Positions 40,760-55,740 of a stretch of DNA of 64,000 nt are shown one piece after another. Each line of letters starts with the position of its first letter. Position 1 is the first letter of the stretch. This stretch comes from Gordionus sp. m RMFG-2023 (taxonomy: Eukaryota; Nematomorpha; Gordioida; Chordodea; Parachordodidae), in contig NW_027051187.1 in assembly GCF_954871325.1 (NCBI RefSeq), positions 60,362 to 124,361 on the forward strand, read 5' to 3'. The translations under genes and the position numbers were made by a program. The notes beneath the pieces were generated by a model that did no database searches, had not been told where the DNA came from, and saw only the letters and a program-made list of their open reading frames with translations.

Positions 40760-42060
40760 TCGTGAAAGCATTTTAGATAGGAAAGGTTAACATCTTAAAC
40801 GTAATTTTGAATATTATTATATCATTGAACTCAGAATTTAGTTTCCTATCCAAAACCGCTTAGATGTATTTTTTTACGTTTCCCATTCAAAAAATAAATT
40901 TTTTGTCGTGAAAGCATTTTAGATAGGTAAGGTTAACATCTTAAATGTAATTTTAAATATTATTATATCATTGAACTAAGAATTTAGTTTTCTATCCAAA
41001 ACCGCTTAGATGTATTTTTTTACGTTTCCGGTTCAAAAAATAAATTTTTTGTCGTGAAAGCATTTTAGATAGGAAAGGTTAACATCTTAAACGTAATTTT
41101 GAATATTATTATATCATTGAACTCAGAATTTAGTTTCCTATCCAAAACCACTTAGATGTATTTTTTTACGTTTCCCATTCAAAAAATAAATTTGTCGTGA
41201 AAGCATTTTAGATAGGAGAGGTTAACATCTTAAACGTAATTTTGAATATTATTATATCATTGAACTCAGAATTTAGTTTCCTATCCAAAACCGCTTAGAT
41301 GTATTTTTTTACGTTTCCGGTGTCAAAAATATATTTTTTGTCGTGAAAGCATTTTAGATAGGAAAGGTTAACATCTTAAATGTAATTTTAAATATTATTA
41401 TATCATTGAACTAAGAATTTAGTTTTCTATCCAAAACCGCTTAGATGTATTTTTTTACGTTTCCGGTTCAAAAAATAAATTTTTTGTCGTGAAAGCATTT
41501 TAGATAGGAAAGGTTAACATCTTAAATGTAATTTTAAATATTATTATATCATTGAACTAAGAATTTAGTTTTCTATCCTAAACCACTTAGATGTATTTTT
41601 TTACGTTTCCCATTCAAAAAATAAATTGTCGTGAAAGCATTTTAGATAGGAGAGGTTAACATCTTAAACGTAATTTTGAATATTATTATATCATTGAACT
41701 CAGAATTTAGTTTCCTATCCAAAACCGCTTAGATGTATTTTTTTACGTTTCCGGTGTCAAAAAATAAATTTTTTGTCGTGAAAGCATTTTAGATAGGAAA
41801 GGTTAACATCTTAAATGTAATTTTAAATATTATTATATCATTGAACTAAGAATTTAGTTTTCTATCCAAAACCGCTTAGATGTATTTTTTTACGTTTCCG
41901 GTTCAAAAAATAAATTTTTTGTCGTGAAAGCATTTTAGATAGGAAAGGTTAACATCTTAAATGTAATTTTAAATATTATTATATCATTGAACTAAGAATT
42001 TAGTTTTCTATCCAAAACCGCTTAGATGTATTTTTTTACGTTTCCGGTTCAAAAAATAAA
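40760..42060 (+). repeat. 1.3 kb block, copy 1 of 3
   Basis: It matches 47,020-48,320 at offset 6,259: GTGTCAAAAATATA at 41,322 and 47,581, CCTAAACCACTTAG at about 41,576 and 47,835, and GGTGTCAAAAAATAAA at about 41,752 and 48,011. The single-base mark ATAGGTAAGG near 40,925 is private to this copy. Confidence 0.88.
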
Positions 42061-45000
42061 TTTTTTGTCGTGAAAGCATTTTAGATAGGAAAGGTTAACA
42101 TCTTAAACGTAATTTTGAATATTATTATATCATTGAACTCAGAATTTAGTTTCCTATCCAAAACCACTTAGATGTATTTTTTTACGTTTCCCATTCAAAA
42201 AATAAATTGTCGTGAAAGCATTTTAGATAGGAGAGGTTAACATCTTAAACGTAATTTTGAATATTATTATATCATTGAACTCAGAATTTAGTTTCCTATC
42301 CAAAACCGCTTAGATGTATTTTTTTACGTTTCCGGTGTAAAAATATATTTTTTGTCGTGAAAGCATTTTAGATAGGAAAGGTTAACATCTTAAATGTAAT
42401 TTTAAATATTATTATATCATTGAACTAAGAATTTAGTTTTCTATCCAAAACCGCTTAGATGTATTTTTTTACGTTTCCGGTTCAAAAAATAAATTTTTTG
42501 TCGTGAAAGCATTTTAGATAGGAAAGGTTAACATCTTAAATGTAATTTTAAATATTATTATATCATTGAACTAAGAATTTAGTTTTCTATCCTAAACCGC
42601 TTAGATGTATTTTTTTACGTTTCCGGTTCAAAAAATAAATTTTTTGTCGTGAAAGCATTTTAGATAGGAAAGGTTAACATCTTAAACGTAATTTTGAATA
42701 TTATTATATCATTGAACTAAGAATTTAGTTTTCTATCCAAAACCGCTTAGATGTATTTTTTTACGTTTCCGGTTCAAAAAATAAATTTTTTGTCGTGAAA
42801 GCATTTTAGATAGGAAAGGTTAACATCTTAAATGTAATTTTAAATATTATTATATCATTGAACTAAGAATTTAGTTTTCTATCCTAAACCGCTTAGATGT
42901 ATTTTTTTACGTTTCCGGTTCAAAAAATAAATTTTTTGTCGTGAAAGCATTTTAGATAGGAAAGGTTAACATCTTAAACTGTAATTTTGAATATTATTAT
43001 ATCATTGAACTAAGAATTTAGTTTTCTATCCAAAACCGCTTAGATGTATTTTTTTACGTTTCCGGTTCAAAAAATAAATTTTTTGTCGTGAAAGCATTTT
43101 AGATAGGAAAGGTTAACATCTTAAATGTAATTTTAAATATTATTATATCATTGAACTAAGAATTTAGTTTTCTATCCAAAACCGCTTAGATGTATTTTTT
43201 TACGTTTTCGGTTCAAAAAATAAATTTTTTGTCGTGAAAGCATTTTAGATAGGAAAGGTTAACATCTTAAATGTAATTTTAAATATTATTATATCATTGA
43301 ACTAAGAATTTAGTTTTCTATCCTAAACCGCTTAGATGTATTTTTTTACGTTTTCGGTTCAAAAAATAAATTTTTTGTCGTGAAAGCCATTTAGATAGGA
43401 AAGGTTAACATCTTAAACGTAATTTTGAATATTATTATATCATTGAACTAAGAATTTAGTTTTCTATCCAAAACCGCTTAGATGTATTTTTTTACGTTTC
43501 CGGTTCAAAAAATAAATGAATTGTCGTGAAAGCATTTTAGATAGGAAAGGTTAACATCTTAAACGTAATTTTAAATATTATTATATCATTGAACTAAGAA
43601 TTTAGTTTTCTATCCTAAACCGCTTAGATGTATTTTTTTACGTTTCCGGTTCAAAAAATAAATTTTTTGTCGTGAAAGCATTTTAGATAGGAAAGGTTAA
43701 CATCTTAAATGTAATTTTAAATATTATTATATCATTGAACTAAGAATTTAGTTTTCTATCCAAAACCGCTTAGATGTATTTTTTTACGTTTTCGGTTCAA
43801 AAAATAAATAAATTGTCGTGAAAGCATTTTAGATAGGAGAGGTTAACATCTTAAATGTAATTTTAAATATTATTATATCATTGAACTAAGAATTTAGTTT
43901 TCTATCCTAAACCGCTTAGATGTATTTTTTTACGTTTCCGGTTCAAAAAATAAATTTTTTGTCGTGAAAGCATTTTAGATAGGAGAGGTTAACATCTTAA
44001 ACGTAATTTTGAATATTATTATATCATTGAACTCAGAATTTAGTTTCCTATCCAAAACCGCTTAGATGTATTTTTTTACGTTTCCGGTTCAAAAAATAAA
44101 TTTTTTGTCGTGAAAGCATTTTAGATAGGAAAGGTTAACATCTTAAATGTAATTTTAAATATTATTATATCATTGAACTAAGAATTTAGTTTTCTATCCA
44201 AAACCGCTTAGATGTATTTTTTTACGTTTCCGGTTCAAAAAATAAATTTTTTGTCGTGAAAGCATTTTAGATAGGAAAGGTTAACATCTTAAACGTAATT
44301 TTGAATATTATTATATCATTGAACTAAGAATTTAGTTTTCTATCCAAAACCGCTTAGATGTATTTTTTTACGTTTCCGGTTCAAAAAATAAATTTTTTGT
44401 CGTGAAAGCATTTTAGATAGGAAAGGTTAACATCTTAAATGTAATTTTAAATATTATTATATCATTGAACTAAGAATTTAGTTTTCTATCCAAAACCGCT
44501 TAGATGTATTTTTTTACGTTTCCGGTTCAAAAAATAAATTTTTTGTCGTGAAAGCATTTTAGATAGGAAAGGTTAACATCTTAAATGTAATTTTAAATAT
44601 TATTATATCATTGAACTAAGAATTTAGTTTTCTATCCAAAACCGCTTAGATGTATTTTTTTACGTTTCCGGTTCAAAAAATAAATTTTTTGTCGTGAAAG
44701 CATTTTAGATAGGAAAGGTTAACATCTTAAATGTAATTTTAAATATTATTATATCATTGAACTAAGAATTTAGTTTTCTATCCAAAACCGCTTAGATGTA
44801 TTTTTTTACGTTTCCGGTTCAAAAAATAAATTTTTTGTCGTGAAAGCATTTTAGATAGGAAAGGTTAACATCTTAAATGTAATTTTAAATATTATTATAT
44901 CATTGAACTAAGAATTTAGTTTTCTATCCAAAACCGCTTAGATGTATTTTTTTACGTTTCCGGTTCAAAAAATAAATTTTTTGTCGTGAAAGCATTTTAG

Positions 45001-47019
45001 ATAGGAAAGGTTAACATCTTAAACTTAATTTTGAATATTATTATATCATTGAACTAAGAATTTAGTTTTCTATCCAAAACCGCTTAGATGTATTTTTTTA
45101 CGTTTCCGGTTCAAAAAATAAATAAATTGTCGTGAAAGCATTTTAGATAGGAGAGGTTAACATCTTAAACGTAATTTTGAATATTATTATATCATTGAAC
45201 TCAGAATTTAGTTTCCTATCCAAAACCACTTAGATGTATTTTTTTACGTTTCCGGTTCAAAAAATAAATTTTTTGTCGTGAAAGCATTTTAGATAGGAAA
45301 GGTTAACATCTTAAATGTAATTTTAAATATTATTATATCATTGAACTAAGAATTTAGTTTTCTATCCAAAACCGCTTAGATGTATTATTTTACGTTTCCG
45401 GTTCAAAAAATAAATAAATTGTCGTGAAAGCATTTTAGATAGGAGAGGTTAACATCTTAAACGTAATTTTGAATATTATTATATCATTGAACTCAGAATT
45501 TAGTTTCCTATCCAAAACCACTTAGATGTATTTTTTTACGTTTCCCATTCAAAAAATAAATTGTCGTGAAAGCATTTTAGATAGGAAAGGTTAACATCTT
45601 AAACGTAATTTTGAATATTATTATATCATTGAACTAAGAATTTAGTTTTCTATCCAAAACCGCTTAGATGTATTTTTTTACGTTTCCCATTCAAAAAATA
45701 AATTTTTTGTCGTGAAAGCATTTTAGATAGGAAAGGTTAACATCTTAAATGTAATTTTAAATATTATTATATCATTGAACTAAGAATTTAGTTTTCTATC
45801 CTAAACCGCTTAGATGTATTTTTTTACGTTTCCGGTGTCAAAAAAAAATTTTTTGTCGTGAAAGCATTTTAGATAGGAAAGGTTAACATCTTAAACGTAA
45901 TTTTGAATATTATTATATCATTGAACTCAGAATTTAGTTTCCTATCCAAAACCACTTAGATGTATTTTTTTACGTTTCCCATTCAAAAAATAAATTGTCG
46001 TGAAAGCATTTTAGATAGGAGAGGTTAACATCTTAAACGTAATTTTGAATATTATTATATCATTGAACTCAGAATTTAGTTTCCTATCCAAAACCGCTTA
46101 GATGTATTTTTTTACGTTTCCGGTGTAAAAATAAATTTTTTGTCGTGAAAGCATTTTAGATAGGAAAGGTTAACATCTTAAATGTAATTTTAAATATTAT
46201 TATATCATTGAACTAAGAATTTAGTTTTCTATCCAAAACCGCTTAGATGTATTTTTTTACGTTTCCGGTTCAAAAAATAAATTTTTTGTCGTGAAAGCAT
46301 TTTAGATAGGAAAGGTTAACATCTTAAATGTAATTTTAAATATTATTATATCATTGAACTAAGAATTTAGTTTTCTATCCAAAACCGCTTAGATGTATTT
46401 TTTTACGTTTCCGGTTCAAAAAATAAATTTTTTGTCGTGAAAGCATTTTAGATAGGAAAGGTTAACATCTTAAATGTAATTTTAAATATTATTATATCAT
46501 TGAACTAAGAATTTAGTTTTCTATCCAAAACCGCTTAGATGTATTTTTTTACGTTTCCGGTTCAAAAAATAAATTTTTTGTCGTGAAAGCATTTTAGATA
46601 GGAAAGGTTAACATCTTAAACGTAATTTTGAATATTATTATATCATTGAACTCAGAATTTAGTTTCCTATCCAAAACCACTTAGATGTATTTTTTTACGT
46701 TTCCCATTCAAAAAATAAATTTTTTGTCGTGAAAGCATTTTAGATAGGAAAGGTTAACATCTTAAATGTAATTTTAAATATTATTATATCATTGAACTAA
46801 GAATTTAGTTTTCTATCCAAAACCGCTTAGATGTATTTTTTTACGTTTCCGGTTCAAAAAATAAATTTTTTGTCGTGAAAGCATTTTAGATAGGAAAGGT
46901 TAACATCTTAAATGTAATTTTAAATATTATTATATCATTGAACTAAGAATTTAGTTTTCTATCCAAAACCGCTTAGATGTATTTTTTTACGTTTCCGGTT
47001 CAAAAAATAAATTTTTTGT

Positions 47020-48890
47020 CGTGAAAGCATTTTAGATAGGAAAGGTTAACATCTTAAACGTAATTTTGAATATTATTATATCATTGAACTCAAGAATTTA
47101 GTTTCCTATCCAAAACCGCTTAGATGTATTTTTTTACGTTTCCCATTCAAAAAATAAATTTTTTGTCGTGAAAGCATTTTAGATAGGAAAGGTTAACATC
47201 TTAAATGTAATTTTAAATATTATTATATCATTGAACTAAGAATTTAGTTTTCTATCCAAAACCGCTTAGATGTATTTTTTTACGTTTCCGGTTCAAAAAA
47301 TAAATTTTTTGTCGTGAAAGCATTTTAGATAGGAAAGGTTAACATCTTAAACGTAATTTTGAATATTATTATATCATTGAACTCAGAATTTAGTTTCCTA
47401 TCCAAAACCACTTAGATGTATTTTTTTACGTTTCCCATTCAAAAAATAAATTGTCGTGAAAGCATTTTAGATAGGAGAGGTTAACATCTTAAACGTAATT
47501 TTGAATATTATTATATCATTGAACTCAGAATTTAGTTTCCTATCCAAAACCGCTTAGATGTATTTTTTTACGTTTCCGGTGTCAAAAATATATTTTTTGT
47601 CGTGAAAGCATTTTAGATAGGAAAGGTTAACATCTTAAATGTAATTTTAAATATTATTATATCATTGAACTAAGAATTTAGTTTTCTATCCAAAACCGCT
47701 TAGATGTATTTTTTTACGTTTCCGGTTCAAAAAATAAATTTTTTGTCGTGAAAGCATTTTAGATAGGAAAGGTTAACATCTTAAATGTAATTTTAAATAT
47801 TATTATATCATTGAACTAAGAATTTAGTTTTCTATCCTAAACCACTTAGATGTATTTTTTTACGTTTCCCATTCAAAAAATAAATTGTCGTGAAAGCATT
47901 TTAGATAGGAGAGGTTAACATCTTAAACGTAATTTTGAATATTATTATATCATTGAACTCAGAATTTAGTTTCCTATCCAAAACCGCTTAGATGTATTTT
48001 TTTACGTTTCCGGTGTCAAAAAATAAATTTTTTGTCGTGAAAGCATTTTAGATAGGAAAGGTTAACATCTTAAATGTAATTTTAAATATTATTATATCAT
48101 TGAACTAAGAATTTAGTTTTCTATCCAAAACCGCTTAGATGTATTTTTTTACGTTTCCGGTTCAAAAAATAAATTTTTTGTCGTGAAAGCATTTTAGATA
48201 GGAAAGGTTAACATCTTAAATGTAATTTTAAATATTATTATATCATTGAACTAAGAATTTAGTTTTCTATCCAAAACCGCTTAGATGTATTTTTTTACGT
48301 TTCCGGTTCAAAAATAAATTTTTTATCGTGAAAGCATTTTAGATAGGAAAGGTTAACATCTTAAACGTAATTTTGAATATTATTATATCATTGAACTAAG
48401 AATTTAGTTTTCTATCCAAAACCGCTTAGATGTATTTTTTTACGTTTCCGGTTCAAAAAATAAATTTTTTGTCGTGAAAGCATTTTAGATAGGAAAGGTT
48501 AACATCTTAAATGTAATTTTAAATATTATTATATCATTGAACTAAGAATTTAGTTTTCTATCCAAAACCGCTTAGATGTATTTTTTTACGTTTCCGGTTC
48601 AAAAAATAAATTTTTTGTCGTGAAAGCATTTTAGATAGGAAAGGTTAACATCTTAAACGTAATTTTGAATATTATTATATCATTGAACTCAGAATTTAGT
48701 TTCCTATCCAAAACCACTTAGATGTATTTTTTTACGTTTCCCATTCAAAAAATAAATTGTCGTGAAAGCATTTTAGATAGGAGAGGTTAACATCTTAAAC
48801 GTAATTTTGAATATTATTATATCATTGAACTCAGAATTTAGTTTCCTATCCAAAACCGCTTAGATGTATTTTTTTACGTTTCCGGTGTCA
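47020..48890 (+). repeat. 1.3-1.9 kb block, copy 2 of 3
   Basis: It matches copy 1 at offset 6,259 and copy 3 at offset 6,849. The unit at about 48,301-48,330 has TTTTTATCGTG and one A fewer in the A-run. Both marks are shared with copy 3 near 55,160-55,180 but not with copy 1, so copies 2 and 3 share a later common history than either does with copy 1. Confidence 0.88.
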
Positions 48891-51800
48891 AAAATATATT
48901 TTTTGTCGTGAAAGCATTTTAGATAGGAAAGGTTAACATCTTAAATGTAATTTTAAATATTATTATATCATTGAACTAAGAATTTAGTTTTCTATCCTAA
49001 ACCGCTTAGATGTATTTTTTTACGTTTCCGGTTCAAAAAATAAATGAATTGTCGTGAAAGCATTTTAGATAGGAGAGGTTAACATCTTAAACGTAATTTT
49101 GAATATTATTATATCATTGAACTAAGAATTTAGTTTTCTATCCTAAACCGCTTAGATGTATTTTTTTACGTTTCCGGTGTCAAAAATATATTTTTTGTCG
49201 TGAAAGCATTTTAGATAGGAAAGGTTAACATCTTAAATGTAATTTTAAATATTATTATATCATTGAACTAAGAATTTAGTTTTCTATCCAAAACCGCTTA
49301 GATGTATTTTTTTACGTTTCCGGTTCAAAAAATAAATGAATTGTCGTGAAAGCATTTTAGATAGGAGAGGTTAACATCTTAAACGTAATTTTGAATATTA
49401 TTATATCATTGAACTAAGAATTTAGTTTTCTATCCTAAACCGCTTAGATGTATTTTTTTACGTTTCCGGTTCAAAAAATAAATAAATTGTCGTGAAAGCA
49501 TTTTAGATAGGAGAGGTTAACATCTTAAACGTAATTTTGAATATTATTATATCATTGAACTAAGAATTTAGTTTTCTATCCAAAACCGCTTAGATGTATT
49601 TTTTTACGTTTCCGGTTCAAAAAATAAATGTATTGTCGTGAAAGCATTTTAGATAGGAAAGGTTAACATCTTAAACGTAATTTTAAATATTATTATATCA
49701 TTGAACTAAGAATTTAGTTTTCTATCCAAAACCGCTTAGATGTATTTTTTTACGTTTCCGGTTCAAAAAATAAATTTTTTGTCGTGAAAGCATTTTAGAT
49801 AGGAAAGGTTAACATCTTAAATGTAATTTTAAATATTATTATATCATTGAACTAAGAATTTAGTTTTCTATCCAAAACCGCTTAGATGTATTTTTTTACG
49901 TTTTCGGTTCAAAAAATAAATATTTTGTCGTGAAAGCATTTTAGATAGGAAAGGTTAACATCTTAAATGTAATTTTAAATATTATTATATCATTGAACTA
50001 AGAATTTAGTTTTCTATCCAAAACCGCTTAGATGTATTTTTTTACGTTTCCGGTTCAAAAAATAAATTTTTTGTCGTGAAAGCATTTTAGATAGGAGAGG
50101 TTAACATCTTAAACGTAATTTTGAATATTATTATATCATTGAACTCAGAATTTAGTTTCCTATCCAAAACCACTTAGATGTATTTTTTTACGTTTCCGGT
50201 TCAAAAAATAAATTTTTTGTCGTGAAAGCATTTTAGATAGGAAAGGTTAACATCTTAAATGTAATTTTAAATATTATTATATCATTGAACTAAGAATTTA
50301 GTTTTCTATCCTAAACCGCTTAGATGTATTTTTTTACGTTTCCGGTTCAAAAAATAAATTTTTTGTCGTGAAAGCATTTTAGATAGGAAAGGTTAACATC
50401 TTAAACGTAATTTTGAATATTATTATATCATTGAACTAAGAATTTAGTTTTCTATCCAAAACCGCTTAGATGTATTTTTTTACGTTTCCGGTTCAAAAAA
50501 TAAATTTTTTGTCGTGAAAGCATTTTAGATAGGAAAGGTTAACATCTTAAATGTAATTTTAAATATTATTATATCATTGAACTAAGAATTTAGTTTTCTA
50601 TCCTAAACCGCTTAGATGTATTTTTTTACGTTTTCGGTTCAAAAAATAAATTTATTGTCGTGAAAGCATTTTAGATAGGAGAGGTTAACATCTTAAATGT
50701 AATTTTAAATATTATTATATCATTGAACTAAGAATTTAGTTTTCTATCCAAAACCGCTTAGATGTATTTTTTTACGTTTCCGGTTCAAAAAATAAATTTT
50801 TTGTCGTGAAAGCATTTTAGATAGGAAAGGTTAACATCTTAAACGTAATTTTGAATATTATTATATCATTGAACTCAGAATTTAGTTTCCTATCCAAAAC
50901 CGCTTAGATGTATTTTTTTACGTTTCCGGTTCAAAAAATAAATTTTTTGTCGTGAAAGCATTTTAGATAGGAAAGGTTAACATCTTAAATGTAATTTTAA
51001 ATATTATTATATCATTGAACTAAGAATTTAGTTTTCTATCCTAAACCGCTTAGATGTATTTTTTTACGTTTCCGGTTCAAAAAATAAATTTTTTGTCGTG
51101 AAAGCATTTTAGATAGGAAAGGTTAACATCTTAAACGTAATTTTGAATATTATTATATCATTGAACTAAGAATTTAGTTTTCTATCCAAAACCGCTTAGA
51201 TGTATTTTTTTACGTTTCCGGTTCAAAAAATAAATTTTTTGTCGTGAAAGCATTTTAGATAGGAAAGGTTAACATCTTAAATGTAATTTTAAATATTATT
51301 ATATCATTGAACTAAGAATTTAGTTTTCTATCCAAAACCGCTTAGATGTATTTTTTTACGTTTTCGGTTCAAAAAATAAATTTTTTGTCGTGAAAGCATT
51401 TTAGATAGGAAAGGTTAACATCTTAAATGTAATTTTAAATATTATTATATCATTGAACTAAGAATTTAGTTTTCTATCCAAAACCGCTTAGATGTATTTT
51501 TTTACGTTTCCGGTTCAAAAAATAAATTTTTTGTCGTGAAAGCATTTTAGATAGGAAAGGTTAACATCTTAAATGTAATTTTAAATATTATTATATCATT
51601 GAACTAAGAATTTAGTTTTCTATCCAAAACCGCTTAGATGTATTTTTTTACGTTTCCGGTTCAAAAAATAAATTTTTTGTCGTGAAAGCATTTTAGATAG
51701 GAAAGGTTAACATCTTAAATGTAATTTTAAATATTATTATATCATTGAACTAAGAATTTAGTTTTCTATCCAAAACCGCTTAGATGTATTTTTTTACGTT

Positions 51801-53879
51801 TCCGGTTCAAAAAATAAATTTTTTGTCGTGAAAGCATTTTAGATAGGAAAGGTTAACATCTTAAACGTAATTTTGAATATTATTATATCATTGAACTAAG
51901 AATTTAGTTTTCTATCCAAAACCGCTTAGATGTATTTTTTTACGTTTCCGGTTCAAAAAATAAATTTTTTGTCGTGAAAGCATTTTAGATAGGAAAGGTT
52001 AACATCTTAAACGTAATTTTGAATATTATTATATCATTGAACTCAGAATTTAGTTTCCTATCCAAAACCGCTTAGATGTATTTTTTTACGTTTCCGGTTC
52101 AAAAAATAAATTTTTTGTCGTGAAAGCATTTTAGATAGGAAAGGTTAACATCTTAAATGTAATTTTAAATATTATTATATCATTGAACTAAGAATTTAGT
52201 TTTCTATCCAAAACCGCTTAGATGTATTTTTTTACGTTTCCGGTTCAAAAAATAAATAAATTGTCGTGAAAGCATTTTAGATAGGAGAGGTTAACATCTT
52301 AAACGTAATTTTGAATATTATTATATCATTGAACTCAGAATTTAGTTTCCTATCCAAAACCGCTTAGATGTATTTTTTTACGTTTCCCGTTCAAAAAATA
52401 AATTTTGTCGTGAAAGCATTTTAGATAGGAGAGGTTAACATCTTAAACGTAATTTTGAATATTATTATATCATTGAACTAAGAATTTAGTTTTCTATCCA
52501 AAACCGCTTAGATGTATTTTTTTACGTTTCCCGTTCAAAAAATAAATTTTTTGTCGTGAAAGCATTTTAGATAGGAAAGGTTAACATCTTAAATGTAATT
52601 TTAAATATTATTATATCATTGAACTAAGAATTTAGTTTTCTATCCAAAACCGCTTAGATGTATTTTTTTACGTTTCCGGTTCAAAAAATAAATTTTTTGT
52701 CGTGAAAGCATTTTAGATAGGAAAGGTTAACATCTTAAACGTAATTTTGAATATTATTATATCATTGAACTCAGAATTTAGTTTCCTATCCAAAACCGCT
52801 TAGATGTATTTTTTTACGTTTCCCGTTCAAAAAATAAATTTTTTGTCGTGAAAGCATTTTAGATAGGAAAGGTTAACATCTTAAACGTAATTTTGAATAT
52901 TATTATATCATTGAACTCAGAATTTAGTTTTCTATCCAAAACCGCTTAGATGTATTTTTTTACGTTTCCGGTGTCAAAAAATAAATTTTTTGTCGTGAAA
53001 GCATTTTAGATAGGAAAGGTTAACATCTTAAATGTAATTTTAAATATTATTATATCATTGAACTAAGAATTTAGTTTTCTATCCAAAACCGCTTAGATGT
53101 ATTTTTTTACGTTTCCGGTTCAAAAAATAAATTTTTTGTCGTGAAAGCATTTTAGATAGGAAAGGTTAACATCTTAAATGTAATTTTAAATATTATTATA
53201 TCATTGAACTAAGAATTTAGTTTTCTATCCAAAACCGCTTAGATGTATTTTTTTACGTTTCCGGTTCAAAAAATAAATTTTTTGTCGTGAAAGCATTTTA
53301 GATAGGAAAGGTTAACATCTTAAATGTAATTTTAAATATTATTATATCATTGAACTAAGAATTTAGTTTTCTATCCAAAACCGCTTAGATGTATTTTTTT
53401 ACGTTTCCGGTTCAAAAAATAAATTTTTTGTCGTGAAAGCATTTTAGATAGGAAAGGTTAACATCTTAAACGTAATTTTGAATATTATTATATCATTGAA
53501 CTCAGAATTTAGTTTCCTATCCAAAACCGCTTAGATGTATTTTTTTACGTTTCCGGTTCAAAAAATAAATTTTTTGTCGTGAAAGCATTTTAGATAGGAA
53601 AGGTTAACATCTTAAATGTAATTTTAAATATTATTATATCATTGAACTAAGAATTTAGTTTTCTATCCAAAACCGCTTAGATGTATTTTTTTACGTTTCC
53701 GGTTCAAAAAATAAATTTTTTGTCGTGAAAGCATTTTAGATAGGAAAGGTTAACATCTTAAATGTAATTTTAAATATTATTATATCATTGAACTAAGAAT
53801 TTAGTTTTCTATCCAAAACCGCTTAGATGTATTTTTTTACGTTTCCGGTTCAAAAAATAAATTTTTTGTCGTGAAAGCA

Positions 53880-55740
53880 TTTTAGATAGGAAAGGTTAAC
53901 ATCTTAAACGTAATTTTGAATATTATTATATCATTGAACTCAAAATTTAGTTTCCTATCCAAAACCGCTTAGATGTATTTTTTTACGTTTCCCATTCAAA
54001 AAATAAATTTTTTGTCGTGAAAGCATTTTAGATAGGAAAGGTTAACATCTTAAATGTAATTTTAAATATTATTATATCATTGAACTAAGAATTTAGTTTT
54101 CTATCCAAAACCGCTTAGATGTATTTTTTTACGTTTCCGGTTCAAAAAATAAATTTTTTGTCGTGAAAGCATTTTAGATAGGAAAGGTTAACATCTTAAA
54201 CGTAATTTTGAATATTATTATATCATTGAACTCAGAATTTAGTTTCCTATCCAAAACCACTTAGATGTATTTTTTTACGTTTCCCATTCAAAAAATAAAT
54301 TGTCGTGAAAGCATTTTAGATAGGAGAGGTTAACATCTTAAACGTAATTTTGAATATTATTATATCATTGAACTCAGAATTTAGTTTCCTATCCAAAACC
54401 GCTTAGATGTATTTTTTTACGTTTCCGGTGTCAAAAATATATTTTTTGTCGTGAAAGCATTTTAGATAGGAAAGGTTAACATCTTAAATGTAATTTTAAA
54501 TATTATTATATCATTGAACTAAGAATTTAGTTTTCTATCCAAAACCGCTTAGATGTATTTTTTTACGTTTCCGGTTCAAAAAATAAATTTTTTGTCGTGA
54601 AAGCATTTTAGATAGGAAAGGTTAACATCTTAAATGTAATTTTAAATATTATTATATCATTGAACTAAGAATTTAGTTTTCTATCCTAAACCACTTAGAT
54701 GTATTTTTTTACGTTTCCCATTCAAAAAATAAATTGTCGTGAAAGCATTTTAGATAGGAGAGGTTAACATCTTAAACGTAATTTTGAATATTATTATATC
54801 ATTGAACTCAGAATTTAGTTTCCTATCCAAAACCGCTTAGATGTATTTTTTTACGTTTCCGGTGTCAAAAAATAAATTTTTTGTCGTGAAAGCATTTTAG
54901 ATAGGAAAGGTTAACATCTTAAATGTAATTTTAAATATTATTATATCATTGAACTAAGAATTTAGTTTTCTATCCAAAACCGCTTAGATGTATTTTTTTA
55001 CGTTTCCGGTTCAAAAAATAAATTTTTTGTCGTGAAAGCATTTTAGATAGGAAAGGTTAACATCTTAAATGTAATTTTAAATATTATTATATCATTGAAC
55101 TAAGAATTTAGTTTTCTATCCAAAACCGCTTAGATGTATTTTTTTACGTTTCCGGTTCAAAAATAAATTTTTTATCGTGAAAGCATTTTAGATAGGAAAG
55201 GTTAACATCTTAAACGTAATTTTGAATATTATTATATCATTGAACTAAGAATTTAGTTTTCTATCCAAAACCGCTTAGATGTATTTTTTTACGTTTCCGG
55301 TTCAAAAAATAAATTTTTTGTCGTGAAAGCATTTTAGATAGGAAAGGTTAACATCTTAAATGTAATTTTAAATATTATTATATCATTGAACTAAGAATTT
55401 AGTTTTCTATCCAAAACCGCTTAGATGTATTTTTTTACGTTTCCGGTTCAAAAAATAAATTTTTTGTCGTGAAAGCATTTTAGATAGGAAAGGTTAACAT
55501 CTTAAACGTAATTTTGAATATTATTATATCATTGAACTCAGAATTTAGTTTCCTATCCAAAACCACTTAGATGTATTTTTTTACGTTTCCCATTCAAAAA
55601 ATAAATTTGTCGTGAAAGCATTTTAGATAGGAGAGGTTAACATCTTAAACGTAATTTTGAATATTATTATATCATTGAACTCAGAATTTAGTTTCCTATC
55701 CAAAACCGCTTAGATGTATTTTTTTACGTTTCCGGTGTCA
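53880..55740 (+). repeat. 1.3-1.9 kb block, copy 3 of 3
   Basis: It matches 47,030-48,890 at offset 6,849, rising to 6,850 after an extra T near 55,605. It includes GTGTCAAAAATATA (54,430 and about 55,737), GGTGTCAAAAAATAAA (about 54,860) and the shared TTTTTATCGTG mark. A private TCAAAATTTAG lies near 53,940, where copy 2 has TCAAGAATTTAG. Confidence 0.88.
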
